DNA from: Roseateles asaccharophilus
GTDB lineage: Bacteria > Pseudomonadota > Gammaproteobacteria > Burkholderiales > Burkholderiaceae_C
Length of the DNA stretch: 64,000 nucleotides
Direction: 5' to 3'
Assembly (NCBI RefSeq): GCF_004362405.1
Contig: NZ_SNXE01000012.1
Coordinates: 27,911 to 91,910 of the forward strand
Shown here: piece after piece, positions 26,501 through 35,538 of the stretch
How positions within the stretch are numbered: the first letter of the stretch is position 1
How the letters are laid out: each line of letters starts with the position of its first letter
The notes under the pieces: model-generated
Seen by the model: the letters and a program-made list of their open reading frames with translations, nothing else
Told to the model about the DNA's origin: nothing
Databases searched by the model: none
Position numbers and translations under genes: made by a program

Positions 26501-27982
26501 ATGAGCTTCCAACAAGGTCTTTCCGGCCTCAATGCCTCCAGCAAGAACCTGGAGATCATCGGCAACAACATTGCCAATGCCAACACCTTTGGCAGCAAGG
26601 CGTCGCGGGCCGAGTTTGCCGATCTGTACGCGGCCTCCCTGAGCGGCGCCGGCACCAGCTCGGTGGGCATTGGCACCAAGCTGAGCACGGTGGCCCAGCA
26701 GTTCACCCAGGGCAATATCACCATCACCGAGAACCCCATGGATCTGGCCATCAACGGCGGGGGTTTCTTCCAGCTCAGCGACGGCAAGAACCCCACCTTC
26801 TACAGCCGCAACGGCCAGTTCAAGGTGGACAAGCAGGGCTTCATCGTCAACAACGACAACCTCAAGCTGCTGGGCTACAGCGCCGACGGCACCGGCGCCA
26901 TCAAGCAGGGCCTGGCCCAACCCCTGCAGCTGCCCACCAAGGGCATCGATCCCCAGGCGACCAGCACGGTCAAGATGGAGTTCAACCTGGACTCGCGCGA
27001 GAAGGGCTCGGCCCCCTACACCCAGCCCGACCCCTCGCAGCCCAACTACAAGGTGGACGTGCTGCCGCCCAAGATCCAGTTCGCGGACAACACCACCTAC
27101 AACAAGGCCACGTCCTACACCGCCTATGACCAGAAGGGCCAGCCCATCGCGGTCACCATGTATTTCCAGCGGGCCAACCCACCCATGCTGCAGGACCCGC
27201 TGACCAATAAATGGGTGGCCGACCCCAACGGCGATACCGTTTGGAATATCTACGTGACGGCCAATGGCACGCCGGTGCAGCAAGACGCGCAGGGCAACAT
27301 CACCACCAGCACCACGGACGCCAACGGCAACTACGCCACGACCACGCCCTTCACCCGCATCGTCTTCGGCCCCAAGGGCGGCGTGCCCAAGTCCACCGAT
27401 GCGGACGGCAATGCCCTGCAGCTCGACGATATCGCCCTGATCCTGCCCCCTGGCGTCAATGCCGGCGGCGCCCCCACCCTGCGCGTGCCCTACGACGATC
27501 CGGCCAACCCTGCCCCGCCCGATCCGGTGACGGGCAAGCTGCCCCATATCGCCCTGGACTTCTCCCAGGTCAGCCTCAATGGCTCCAGCTTCGCCGTGAC
27601 CGATCTGAGCCAGAACGGCTACGCCCCGGGCCAGCTGACCGGCATCCAGGTGGAGAAGAACGGCATCGTCACCGCACGCTACTCCAATGGCCAGTCCAAG
27701 GCCGCCGGCCAGATCGAGCTCTCCACCTTCCGCAACAACCAGGGCCTGCAGCCCTTGGGCGGCAATATCTGGGCCCGATCCAATGCCTCGGGCGAACCGG
27801 TATCGGGCGTGCCCGGCGACGGCAATCTGGGCGTGCTCTCCCCGGGTTCGCTGGAAGAATCCAATGTGGACCTGACCGGCGAGCTGGTGAATATGGTGAC
27901 CGCCCAGCGCGTCTACCAGGCCAATGCCCAGACCATCAAGACACTCAATGACGTGCTGCAGACGCTGGTCAACCTGCGCTGA
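26501..27982 (+). CDS. flgE: Flagellar hook protein FlgE
   Basis: 493 residues, in the upper part of the usual FlgE size range. N-terminus MSFQQGLSGLNASSKNLEIIGNNIANANTFG is the rod/hook family signature; the middle (about 130-380) is the surface-exposed, variable D1/D2 part rich in Pro, Asn and Asp. The C-terminus LEESNVDLTGELVNMVTAQRVYQANAQTIKTLNDVLQTLV is canonical. It polymerises into the hook that links the rod to the filament. Confidence 0.97.
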   Translation: MSFQQGLSGLNASSKNLEIIGNNIANANTFGSKASRAEFADLYAASLSGAGTSSVGIGTKLSTVAQQFTQGNITITENPMDLAINGGGFFQLSDGKNPTFYSRNGQFKVDKQGFIVNNDNLKLLGYSADGTGAIKQGLAQPLQLPTKGIDPQATSTVKMEFNLDSREKGSAPYTQPDPSQPNYKVDVLPPKIQFADNTTYNKATSYTAYDQKGQPIAVTMYFQRANPPMLQDPLTNKWVADPNGDTVWNIYVTANGTPVQQDAQGNITTSTTDANGNYATTTPFTRIVFGPKGGVPKSTDADGNALQLDDIALILPPGVNAGGAPTLRVPYDDPANPAPPDPVTGKLPHIALDFSQVSLNGSSFAVTDLSQNGYAPGQLTGIQVEKNGIVTARYSNGQSKAAGQIELSTFRNNQGLQPLGGNIWARSNASGEPVSGVPGDGNLGVLSPGSLEESNVDLTGELVNMVTAQRVYQANAQTIKTLNDVLQTLVNLR

Positions 27983-28025
27983 AGCCGCAGAGCAGCGCGC
28001 AGGCAATTAGCGAGAGGACCCAGGC

Positions 28026-28751
28026 ATGGACCGCATGATCTACCTGTCGATGGCCGGGGCCAAGGCATCCATGCAGCGCCAGGATGTGCTCTCGCACAAC
28101 CTGGCCAATGCCTCGACCAACGGCTTTCGCGCCGAGTTGCAAGCATTTCGCGCCGTGCCCGTGCGTGGCGACGGCGCCACCACACGCGCCTACGCCCTGG
28201 AAACCACCGTGGGCTACAGCGATGCAGCCGGCCCCGTGACCCCGACGGGTCGCAATCTCGATGTGGCCATGCAGGGCAATGCCTGGCTAGCCGTGCAGGC
28301 CCTGGATGGCACCGAGGCCTACACCCGCGCCGGCGCCCTGGACGTCAACGCCGAAGGCCTGCTGGTACTGCGCAACGGCCTGCAGGTGCTGGGCGATGGC
28401 GGCCCCATCAACGTCCCGCCCGACAGCACCTTGCAGATCGGCAGCGACGGCACCCTCACCGCCAAGCTGGCCACCGGCAACCCGGTGAATATCGGGCGCC
28501 TGAAACTGGTGACCCCCGAGACCAAGCTCACCCGCGGCGAGGACGGCCTGTTCCGCGCCGCCGACGGCGATCTGCCCGCGGACGCCAACGCACGCCTGCA
28601 AGACGGCGCCCTGGAGGGCAGCAATGTCAGCGCCGTGGAGACCATGGTCAGCATGATCGCCGCCGCCCGCCAGTTCGAACAGCAGATGAAGCTGCTCCAG
28701 ATCGCCCAGACCCAGGGCCAGCAGACGGCCAAGCTGCTCGGCACGACCTAA
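28026..28751 (+). CDS. flgF: Flagellar proximal rod protein FlgF
   Basis: 241 residues. It starts [38 protein letters not shown] and ends [38 protein letters not shown], both standard for FlgF. It forms part of the proximal rod between FlgC and FlgG. The GAGAGGA ribosome binding site lies about 7 bases before the ATG. flgG follows after 10 bases, suggesting close co-translation. Confidence 0.97.
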   Translation: MDRMIYLSMAGAKASMQRQDVLSHNLANASTNGFRAELQAFRAVPVRGDGATTRAYALETTVGYSDAAGPVTPTGRNLDVAMQGNAWLAVQALDGTEAYTRAGALDVNAEGLLVLRNGLQVLGDGGPINVPPDSTLQIGSDGTLTAKLATGNPVNIGRLKLVTPETKLTRGEDGLFRAADGDLPADANARLQDGALEGSNVSAVETMVSMIAAARQFEQQMKLLQIAQTQGQQTAKLLGTT

Positions 28752-28761
28752 GGATACCGCC

Positions 28762-29544
28762 ATGATTCGCTCGCTCTGGATCGCCAAGACCGGCATGGAG
28801 GCCCAGCAAACCCAGCTGGACACCATCTCCCACAACCTCTCCAACGTCGCGACCAATGGCTTCAAGCGCTCGCACGCGGTGTTCGAGGATCTGATCTACC
28901 AGAACCTGCGCCAGACCGGGGCCAACACCACCGAGCAGACCCAGCTGCCTACGGGCCTGCAGGTCGGCCTGGGCGTGCGGCCCGTGGCCACCGCCCGCAT
29001 CTTCAGCCAGGGCAATCTGCAGCAGACCACCAACAATCTGGACCTGGCGATCAAGGGCAATGGCTTCTTCCAGATCCAGATGCCCGATGGCACCACCGCC
29101 TACACCCGTGACGGCAGCTTCCAGCTGGATGCCAACGGCCAGATGGTCACCAACAACGGCTACGCCCTGCTGCCCGGCATCACCGTGCCGGCCAATGCGC
29201 TGAGCGTCACCGTGGGCGCCGACGGCACGGTCTCCGTCACCGTGCCGGGCACGCCTCAGCCCCAGATCCTGGGACAGATCCAGCTGGCCAACTTCGTGAA
29301 TCCGGCCGGTCTGGACCCACGTGGCCAGAACCTGTTCGGTGAGACCGCCGCCTCCGGTGCCCCCAATGCCGGCGCACCCAATGCCAATGGCCTGGGCGCC
29401 CTGCAGCAGGGCTTTGTGGAAACCTCCAACGTCAATGTGGTGGAGGAGCTGGTGCAGATGATCCAGACCCAGCGCGCCTACGAGCTCAACTCCAAGGCAG
29501 TGCAGACCTCGGATCAGATGCTGCAGAAGCTCGCCCAGATCTGA
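28762..29544 (+). CDS. flgG: Flagellar distal rod protein FlgG
   Basis: 260 residues, the family's usual length. N-terminal [25 protein letters not shown] is the FlgG form of the rod motif, including the segment that sets rod rather than hook structure. The C-terminus reads [39 protein letters not shown]. It builds the distal rod passing through the P and L rings, which are encoded by the next genes. Confidence 0.98.
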   Translation: MIRSLWIAKTGMEAQQTQLDTISHNLSNVATNGFKRSHAVFEDLIYQNLRQTGANTTEQTQLPTGLQVGLGVRPVATARIFSQGNLQQTTNNLDLAIKGNGFFQIQMPDGTTAYTRDGSFQLDANGQMVTNNGYALLPGITVPANALSVTVGADGTVSVTVPGTPQPQILGQIQLANFVNPAGLDPRGQNLFGETAASGAPNAGAPNANGLGALQQGFVETSNVNVVEELVQMIQTQRAYELNSKAVQTSDQMLQKLAQI

Positions 29545-29555
29545 GGAGTCGACAG

Positions 29556-30236
29556 ATGAACCGAGGCCTGAATCTGCTTGTGCTGGGCATCGCAGCCACC
29601 CTGGGCGGCTGCGCCACCGTGGTGCCCCCCACCCCGAGGGTGGAACTGGTAGACACGCCCGTGGTGCAGCTGCCCCAGAACGCCGGCAGCGTGCCGCTCA
29701 ACGGCGCCATCTACCAGCCCACCAGCTACCGGCCGCTGTTCGAAGACCATCGCGCCCGCTTGGTGGGCGATACGGTGACCATACAGATCACCGAACGCAT
29801 CAGCGCCAGCCAGAGCTCCAGCAGCGCCCTGGACCGCAAGGGCAGCCTGAGCGGCAGCATCACGGCCCTGCCGGGTGTGGCCGGCAACTCCTTTGGCCGG
29901 GCCAGCGTGGGCGCCAGCTCCACCTCGGCCAATGCCGGCAAGGGCAGCAACCAGAACAGCAATGACTTCAGCGGCACCATCACCGCCGTGGTCGTGGCGG
30001 TGCTGCCCAACGGGCATCTGATGCTCAGTGGCGAGAAGCAGATCGGCGTGAACAGCAATGTGGATGTGCTGCGCTTCTCCGGCCAGGTCGACCCACGCTC
30101 CATCCAGCAGGGCAATACCGTGTCCTCGACCCAGATTGCCAATGTGCGGGTGGAGCAGCGGGGCCGTGGCCCGCAGGAGAATGCTCATCAAATAGGCTGG
30201 TTGTCCCGCTTCTTTTTGAGTCTTTCGCCCACTTAA
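29556..30236 (+). CDS. flgH: Flagellar L-ring lipoprotein FlgH
   Basis: 226 residues. A short signal ends in the lipobox LGGC, so C19 should be lipidated and anchored in the outer membrane. The domain carries LFEDHRARLVGDTVTIQITERISASQSSSSALDRKGSLSG and the end has GQVDPRSIQQGNTVSSTQIANVRVEQRGRG, as in FlgH. It forms the L-ring bushing around the distal rod. It sits 11 bases after flgG. The last residues (LSRFFLSLSPT) are the usual hydrophobic tail. Confidence 0.97.
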   Translation: MNRGLNLLVLGIAATLGGCATVVPPTPRVELVDTPVVQLPQNAGSVPLNGAIYQPTSYRPLFEDHRARLVGDTVTIQITERISASQSSSSALDRKGSLSGSITALPGVAGNSFGRASVGASSTSANAGKGSNQNSNDFSGTITAVVVAVLPNGHLMLSGEKQIGVNSNVDVLRFSGQVDPRSIQQGNTVSSTQIANVRVEQRGRGPQENAHQIGWLSRFFLSLSPT

Positions 30237-30249
30237 GTTTGCCCAGAAT

Positions 30250-30277
30250 CGGTTGCACGAGTCTCACCGTGCAACCG
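30250..30277 (+). promoter_or_regulatory. Perfect 10-bp hairpin directly before the flgI start codon
   Basis: CGGTTGCACG (30250-30259) and CGTGCAACCG (30268-30277) are exact complements around an 8-base loop and end two bases before the ATG at 30280. They occupy the place where a Shine-Dalgarno would lie, and none is visible there. The structure starts 13 bases after the flgH stop. It could limit flgI initiation until something opens it, or act as a weak attenuator. Confidence 0.55.
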
Positions 30278-30279
30278 CC

Positions 30280-31425
30280 ATGTCCACCCGAACCCATCTC
30301 CTGCCCAAGCCGCTGTCCGGGCTTGCCATCGCGGCACTGAGCGGGCTGGCCTTGTGCCTGATGCTGGCGGCCCTGCCCGCCCAGGCGGCGCGCATCAAGG
30401 AAGTCGCCTCGGTGGCCGGCGTGCGCTCCAACCCCCTCACCGGCTACGGCTTGGTGGTGGGTCTGGACGGCACGGGCGACCAAACCACCCAATCCCCCTT
30501 CACCGGCCAGAGTTTGGCCGCCATGCTGCAGCAGTTCGGCGTGGTGCTGCCGCCCGGCGTCACCATGCAGCCGCGCAATATCGCGGCGGTCATGGTGACC
30601 ACCCAGCTGCCCGCCTTTGCCCAACCGGGCCAGCCCCTGGATGTGGTGGTCTCCTCCATGGGCAATGCCAAGAGCCTGCGCGGTGGCACCCTGATCGCCA
30701 CCCCGCTGCGCGGTGCCGATGGGCAGGTCTATGCCCTAGCCCAGGGCAATCTGGTGGTTGGCGGCGCAGGTGCCTCGGCCGGCGGCTCCAAGGTGCAGAT
30801 CAACCACTTGAGCGCCGGACGCATTCCGGGCGGCGCCACCGTGGAACGCAGCGTGCCCACCGCCCTGCAGATGGGCGACAGCATCCAGCTGGATCTCAAC
30901 GCCGCCGACTTCAACACCGCCCGCGCCGTGGCCGCCGCCATCAACCGGGCCAAGGGCGCCGGTACGGCCCAGGCCCTGGATGGCCGCGTGGTGCGTGTGC
31001 GCGCCCCCAGCAATCCGGATGAGCGGGTCAGCTTCCTGGCCGATATGGAGAACCTGCCCCTGGAGCTGGCCACGCCGGCTGCCCGGGTGGTCATCAATGC
31101 GCGTACCGGTTCGGTGGTGATGAACCAGGCCGTGACCCTGGCGCCCTGCGCCGTGGCCCACGGCAATCTCTCGGTCACCATCAGCTCCACACCCGTCGTC
31201 AGCCAGCCCAATGCGCTGTCTGGCGGTCAGACCGTGGTGGCGGAGAAGACCGACATCTCGGTCAAACAGGAGCCCGGCGCCCTGATCAATATGCCGGCCG
31301 GCACCAAGCTGTCCGATGTGGTCAAGGCACTCAATGCCATGGGCGCCACCCCGCAGGATTTGCTGGCCATCCTGCAGGCCATGAAGAGCGCCGGCGCCCT
31401 CACGGCTGAGCTGGAGGTCATTTGA
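30280..31425 (+). CDS. flgI: Flagellar P-ring protein FlgI
   Basis: 381 residues from the ATG at 30280; an upstream TTG lies inside the hairpin stem and is unlikely. A basic start and hydrophobic stretch (residues 10-32) ending AALPAQAA form a Sec signal peptide. The mature protein opens RIKEVASVAGVRSNPLTGYGLVVGLDGTGD, and the family blocks GTLIATPLRGADGQVYALAQGNL and RVVINARTGSVVMN follow. FlgI forms the P-ring in the peptidoglycan layer with FlgA's help. It ends on the first base of flgJ's ATG. Confidence 0.96.
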   Translation: MSTRTHLLPKPLSGLAIAALSGLALCLMLAALPAQAARIKEVASVAGVRSNPLTGYGLVVGLDGTGDQTTQSPFTGQSLAAMLQQFGVVLPPGVTMQPRNIAAVMVTTQLPAFAQPGQPLDVVVSSMGNAKSLRGGTLIATPLRGADGQVYALAQGNLVVGGAGASAGGSKVQINHLSAGRIPGGATVERSVPTALQMGDSIQLDLNAADFNTARAVAAAINRAKGAGTAQALDGRVVRVRAPSNPDERVSFLADMENLPLELATPAARVVINARTGSVVMNQAVTLAPCAVAHGNLSVTISSTPVVSQPNALSGGQTVVAEKTDISVKQEPGALINMPAGTKLSDVVKALNAMGATPQDLLAILQAMKSAGALTAELEVI

Positions 31426-32291
31426 TGAACAGCCTGCGCAATACCCTGAGCCCGCCCGCCGGGAGCGACACCCGCTCCATCGAGGCGCTGCGTGCCGCAG
31501 CGGCCCGAGATCCCAAGTCCAGCATCAAGGAGACGGCACGCCAGTTCGAAGCCCTCTTCATGCAGGAGGTGATGAAGAGCATGCGGGCCTCCACCCTGTC
31601 CTCCGGCCTGCTGGACAACTCGGCCACCCAGTTGGGCACCGAGATGCTGGACACCCAGTTCGCCGGCAAGATGACCGGTCTGCCCGGCGGCCTGTCCGAA
31701 GCCATCGCCCGTCAGCTGCAGCGCCAGATGGGCATCAGCGACAAGAGCGCCAGCGAGGCCGCCAAGCCCCTGCAGCCCCTGCCCGCCCTGGCCAGGAAGA
31801 ACGTGGCCCCGCATGTGCAGAGCTTCATCCAGCGGCATGACGAGGCGGCCCGCGCCGCCCAGGCGCAGACCGGCATTCCCGCCAGCTTCATGATCGCCCA
31901 GGCCGCCCACGAGTCCGGCTGGGGCCGGCGCGAGATCACCGCCCGGGACGGCACGCCCTCCTTCAATATCTTCGGCATCAAGGCCACACCCAACTGGACG
32001 GGCAAGGTGGCCGAGGTCACCACCACCGAGTACGTGGATGGCAAGCCCCAGAAGGTGGTGGCCAAGTTCCGTGCCTACGGTAGTTACGAAGAGGCCTTCA
32101 AGGACTATGCTCGTCTGATCGGCAGCAACGAACGCTATCGCGATGTCGTGGCCAAGGCCCAGGCAGGTGCGGGGGCTGAAACCTTCGCCCAGGGTCTGCA
32201 GAAGGCCGGCTACGCCACCGACCCCGAGTACGCCAGCAAGCTGGCGCGCGTCATCAACACCACGGTGCGCGTACAGCGCGCCCTGGCCTGA
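31425..32291 (+). CDS. flgJ: Rod cap / peptidoglycan hydrolase FlgJ
   Basis: 288 residues; ATG at 31425 shares its A with the flgI TGA stop. The N-terminal half (about 25-110) is the rod-cap domain (ETARQFEALFMQEVMKSMRAST). The C-terminal half (about 140-288) is a GH73 muramidase with the catalytic glutamate E163 in AQAAHESGWGRREI, followed by a Tyr-rich YGSYEEAFKDYARLIGSNERY region. It drills the cell wall and caps the growing rod. This two-domain form is the gamma/betaproteobacterial one. Confidence 0.96.
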   Translation: MNSLRNTLSPPAGSDTRSIEALRAAAARDPKSSIKETARQFEALFMQEVMKSMRASTLSSGLLDNSATQLGTEMLDTQFAGKMTGLPGGLSEAIARQLQRQMGISDKSASEAAKPLQPLPALARKNVAPHVQSFIQRHDEAARAAQAQTGIPASFMIAQAAHESGWGRREITARDGTPSFNIFGIKATPNWTGKVAEVTTTEYVDGKPQKVVAKFRAYGSYEEAFKDYARLIGSNERYRDVVAKAQAGAGAETFAQGLQKAGYATDPEYASKLARVINTTVRVQRALA

Positions 32292-32323
32292 GGCGCGTCA
32301 GCCCCGAGTAGGAAGGACGATTC

Positions 32324-34321
32324 ATGGGAACCTCCGCACTGCTGTCCCTGGGCATGAAGGCGATGTTCGCCAACCAGGCCGCGCTGCAGACGGTCAGCCA
32401 GAACATCGCCAATGCCAACACGCCCGGCTACTCGCGTCAGCAGGCCGTGCTGACCACGGCGGACGGGCAGTTCACCGGTGCCGGCTTCTTCGGCAAGGGC
32501 GTGAACGTCGAAACCGTGGTGCGCTCGCACAACCAGTTTCTGACCCGCGAGGCCGCCAGCTCCAAGTCCCTGGCCTTCATGGATTCCACCCGTCACGCCC
32601 AGCTGCAGCAGCTCGAACGCCTGCTGCCCCCGGGGGCGGACGGCCTGGGCCAGGCCGCCAACCAGTTCCTCAACGCCATGGTGGACGTGGTCAGCCGGCC
32701 CGCCGACCCCTCGGCCCGCCAGGTGGCGCTGGGCCGGGCCCAGGAGGTGGCGGCACGCTTTTCGAGTGCGGGCGTCCAGCTCGCGGACCTGCAAGCCGGC
32801 GTGGTCAGCGATCTGCGCGCCAATATCGATGTGGTCAACCAGCTTGCCAAGCAGATTGCGACGGCCAACGACCAGATTGCCCGCACGACCGGCGCCCAGC
32901 ACAGCGCCAATGACCTGCTGGACAAGCGCGACCAGCTGATCTCCGAGCTGAGCCAGTACCTGCAGGTCACCACCCTGCCTGCCGATGACGGGACCGTCGG
33001 CGTCTTCATCGGCGGCGGCCAGCGTCTGGTTCTGGGCAACCAGGCCCAAAGCCTGACCACCACCCCCGACCCCTATGACAATGCCCGCGTGCGCCTGAGC
33101 ATCACCGAGGCCAGCGGCGCCCGCGTCATTGACGAGAGCAGCCTCACCGGCGGCTCCATCAGCGCCCTGCTGACCTACCAGAACCGCGACATCCAGGATG
33201 CCCGCAACCTGATCGGTCAGATGGCCATGGCGCTGGGCACGCGAGTCAACACCCAGCAGTCGCTGGGTCTGGACCTCTCGAACCCGCCCGGCGCCGGCGC
33301 CCCCATCTTCGATCTGGGTCCGCCGCGGGCCTTGCCCGCCGGCACCAATGCGCGCAATCCGGACGGCACCTACGCCACCAATATCGATCTGAAGATCGTG
33401 GACCCCACGCTGCTTCCCGCGGCCAGCTTTGTGCTGCGCCCCGTGGTCGGCAATCCTGGCCAGTACCAGCTCACCCAGCGCCCCGACGGCGCCCCGGAGG
33501 CCATGACGGCGGCCCAGATCGAGCAGCGTTTCGGCATTCGGATCGTGCAAAGCGGCGCCCCCCTGGCCGACACGGACAGCTTCCTGCTGGAGCCCGTGGC
33601 CGAGGCCGCCGCCGGGATGCGCCGCATTCTGGACAGCACCAACGGTCTGGCCGTGGCCTCGCCCATCACCGCCGTGAACAACAGCGCCAACAAGGGCACG
33701 ATGACCGTGGAATCCCTGTACGCGGTCAACAGCAAGCTCGACATGAGCAAGGTGCCCATGAGCGTGCAGTTCGGAGCGGTCAATCCGGCCGACAACACGG
33801 TGGCCTACTCCATCACCATGTCGGACGGCAGTGTGGTCAACGGCAACTGGAAGGCCGGCTCCACCATCGGCAACGAGCCGCTGGCGGGCATAGACCTGGG
33901 TTTCGAGTTGCGGCTCAACGGCGTGCCCCGTCCGGGTGACACCCTGGACATCAGCGCCACCAAGTTTCCGGCGGCCAACAACTCCAACGGCAAGGCCTTC
34001 CTGAACCTGCAGAAGGAGAACATGGTGGGCCGGGTGCTGCTGGCCGATGGCAGCCTGAGCCGCGGCGCCACCATCACCGACGCCTACGCCTCGGCCATGA
34101 GCGATATCGGTGCCCGGGTCCAGGGTGCGAAATACCTGTCAGGGGTGTCCAGCGCGGTGGCCAGCGACGCCGAGAAGGTCCGAGCCGGACAGGCCGGTGT
34201 CAATCTGGACGAAGAGGCCGCGCGCCTGATGCAGTACCAGCAGGGCTACCAGGCCGCCGCCAAGGTGCTGCAAGCCGGCCAGAAGATCTTCGACGAGTTG
34301 CTGCAGCTCTCACAGAGGTAA
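32324..34321 (+). CDS. flgK: Hook-filament junction protein FlgK (HAP1)
   Basis: 665 residues, long for FlgK because of an extended variable centre (about 290-590). The N-terminus has LSLGMKAMFANQAALQTVSQNIANANTPGYSRQ. The C-terminus has GVNLDEEAARLMQYQQGYQAAAKVLQAGQKIFDELLQL, the export and polymerisation region. It forms the first junction zone on the hook and should be escorted by FlgN. A good GGAAGG ribosome binding site precedes the ATG. flgL follows after 5 bases. Confidence 0.95.
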   Translation: MGTSALLSLGMKAMFANQAALQTVSQNIANANTPGYSRQQAVLTTADGQFTGAGFFGKGVNVETVVRSHNQFLTREAASSKSLAFMDSTRHAQLQQLERLLPPGADGLGQAANQFLNAMVDVVSRPADPSARQVALGRAQEVAARFSSAGVQLADLQAGVVSDLRANIDVVNQLAKQIATANDQIARTTGAQHSANDLLDKRDQLISELSQYLQVTTLPADDGTVGVFIGGGQRLVLGNQAQSLTTTPDPYDNARVRLSITEASGARVIDESSLTGGSISALLTYQNRDIQDARNLIGQMAMALGTRVNTQQSLGLDLSNPPGAGAPIFDLGPPRALPAGTNARNPDGTYATNIDLKIVDPTLLPAASFVLRPVVGNPGQYQLTQRPDGAPEAMTAAQIEQRFGIRIVQSGAPLADTDSFLLEPVAEAAAGMRRILDSTNGLAVASPITAVNNSANKGTMTVESLYAVNSKLDMSKVPMSVQFGAVNPADNTVAYSITMSDGSVVNGNWKAGSTIGNEPLAGIDLGFELRLNGVPRPGDTLDISATKFPAANNSNGKAFLNLQKENMVGRVLLADGSLSRGATITDAYASAMSDIGARVQGAKYLSGVSSAVASDAEKVRAGQAGVNLDEEAARLMQYQQGYQAAAKVLQAGQKIFDELLQLSQR

Positions 34322-34326
34322 GCGCC

Positions 34327-35538
34327 ATGCGCATCGCGACTTCCAATATGTTTGACACCAGCATCTCCACGCTGCAGCGGCGGCAGGAGATGCTTCAGGA
34401 CAGCCAGCAGCGCCTGACCTCGGGCAAGCGTGTGCAACTGGCGAGCGACGACCCCACGGCCGCCGCACGGGCCGAGCGCTCGCTCTCGGCCATTGGTCGC
34501 ATCGATGCCAATCAACGCGCCCTGGAGGCCAGCCGCAACAGCCTCGTCCTGGGCGAAAGCGCACTGGGCGACGCCACCGAAATCATGCAGCAGGTGCGCG
34601 AGTCCATGGTCGCGGCCGGCAATGCCAGCTACAGCGACAACGAGCGCCGCGGTCTGGCCGACAAGATCGCCGGCCTGCGAGACCAGCTGCTGGCCATTGC
34701 CAACCGCCCAGACGGCGGCGGCGGCTTTCTCTTCGGCGGTCAAGGCTCGGCCAACCCACCCTTTCTGGACCAGCCCGGTGGCGTGAGCTACACCGGCGTG
34801 CCGGGCCAGATCGCCACCGGCAATCTGGACAGCTTCCCGCTCACCGTGGACGGACGCGCGGCCTGGGAGCAGGCCCGCAGCGGCAATGGCTCCTTCGTCA
34901 CCGAGTCCCTGCCCAACCTCAACACCAATGCCCCCGCCAAGAGCTGGATCGATGCGGGGCGCGTCACCAACCCCAGCCTGCTCACCGACAACAGCTACCA
35001 GATCCAGATCAGCGGCACGGGCGCCGGCGCCAGCTACACCGTGATCAACACCACCACCGGCGGCATCGTGGCCACGGCCGCCTTCGCCTCCGGCAAAGCC
35101 ATCGAGTTCGACGGCATGGCGGTCACGCTGTCAGGCGCGGCCGAGGACGGTGACCAGTTCAGCATCAACCCCTCCACGGCCAGCCTCAAGGTCTTCGACG
35201 TGCTGGACCGTGCGGTCAGCGAGCTGCGCACCCCCCTGCGCAACAACGTCCAGATCGCCCAGAGCAATATCGGGCGCATCCGCGATATCGAGGCCCTGAT
35301 CGGCAATATGCAGAGCACGCGCAGCCAGCTCGGCGAGCGCATGAACAACCTCGACGGCACCGAATCGCGCATGGCCGACCAGAAGCTCTACAACCAGAGC
35401 GAGCAGTCGGCCGCCGAGGACGTTGATATGGTGCAAAGCATCTCCGACTTTCAGAACCAGCAATCGGGCTACGATGCAGCCCTGAAAACCTATGCCTTGG
35501 TGCAGCGCATGTCGCTGTTCCAGTACATCAATTCATGA
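34327..35538 (+). CDS. flgL: Hook-filament junction protein FlgL (HAP3)
   Basis: 403 residues. The flagellin-like N-terminal helix region RIATSNMFDTSISTLQRRQEMLQDSQQRLTSGKRVQLASDDP and the C-terminal helix QSISDFQNQQSGYDAALKTYALVQRMSLFQYI are typical of FlgL; the centre (about 150-300) is variable. It makes the second junction zone before the flagellin filament. Its last four bases (ATGA) overlap the start of the HDOD gene, so expression of that signalling gene is tied to the flagellar operon. No flagellin gene is in the window. Confidence 0.95.
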   Translation: MRIATSNMFDTSISTLQRRQEMLQDSQQRLTSGKRVQLASDDPTAAARAERSLSAIGRIDANQRALEASRNSLVLGESALGDATEIMQQVRESMVAAGNASYSDNERRGLADKIAGLRDQLLAIANRPDGGGGFLFGGQGSANPPFLDQPGGVSYTGVPGQIATGNLDSFPLTVDGRAAWEQARSGNGSFVTESLPNLNTNAPAKSWIDAGRVTNPSLLTDNSYQIQISGTGAGASYTVINTTTGGIVATAAFASGKAIEFDGMAVTLSGAAEDGDQFSINPSTASLKVFDVLDRAVSELRTPLRNNVQIAQSNIGRIRDIEALIGNMQSTRSQLGERMNNLDGTESRMADQKLYNQSEQSAAEDVDMVQSISDFQNQQSGYDAALKTYALVQRMSLFQYINS

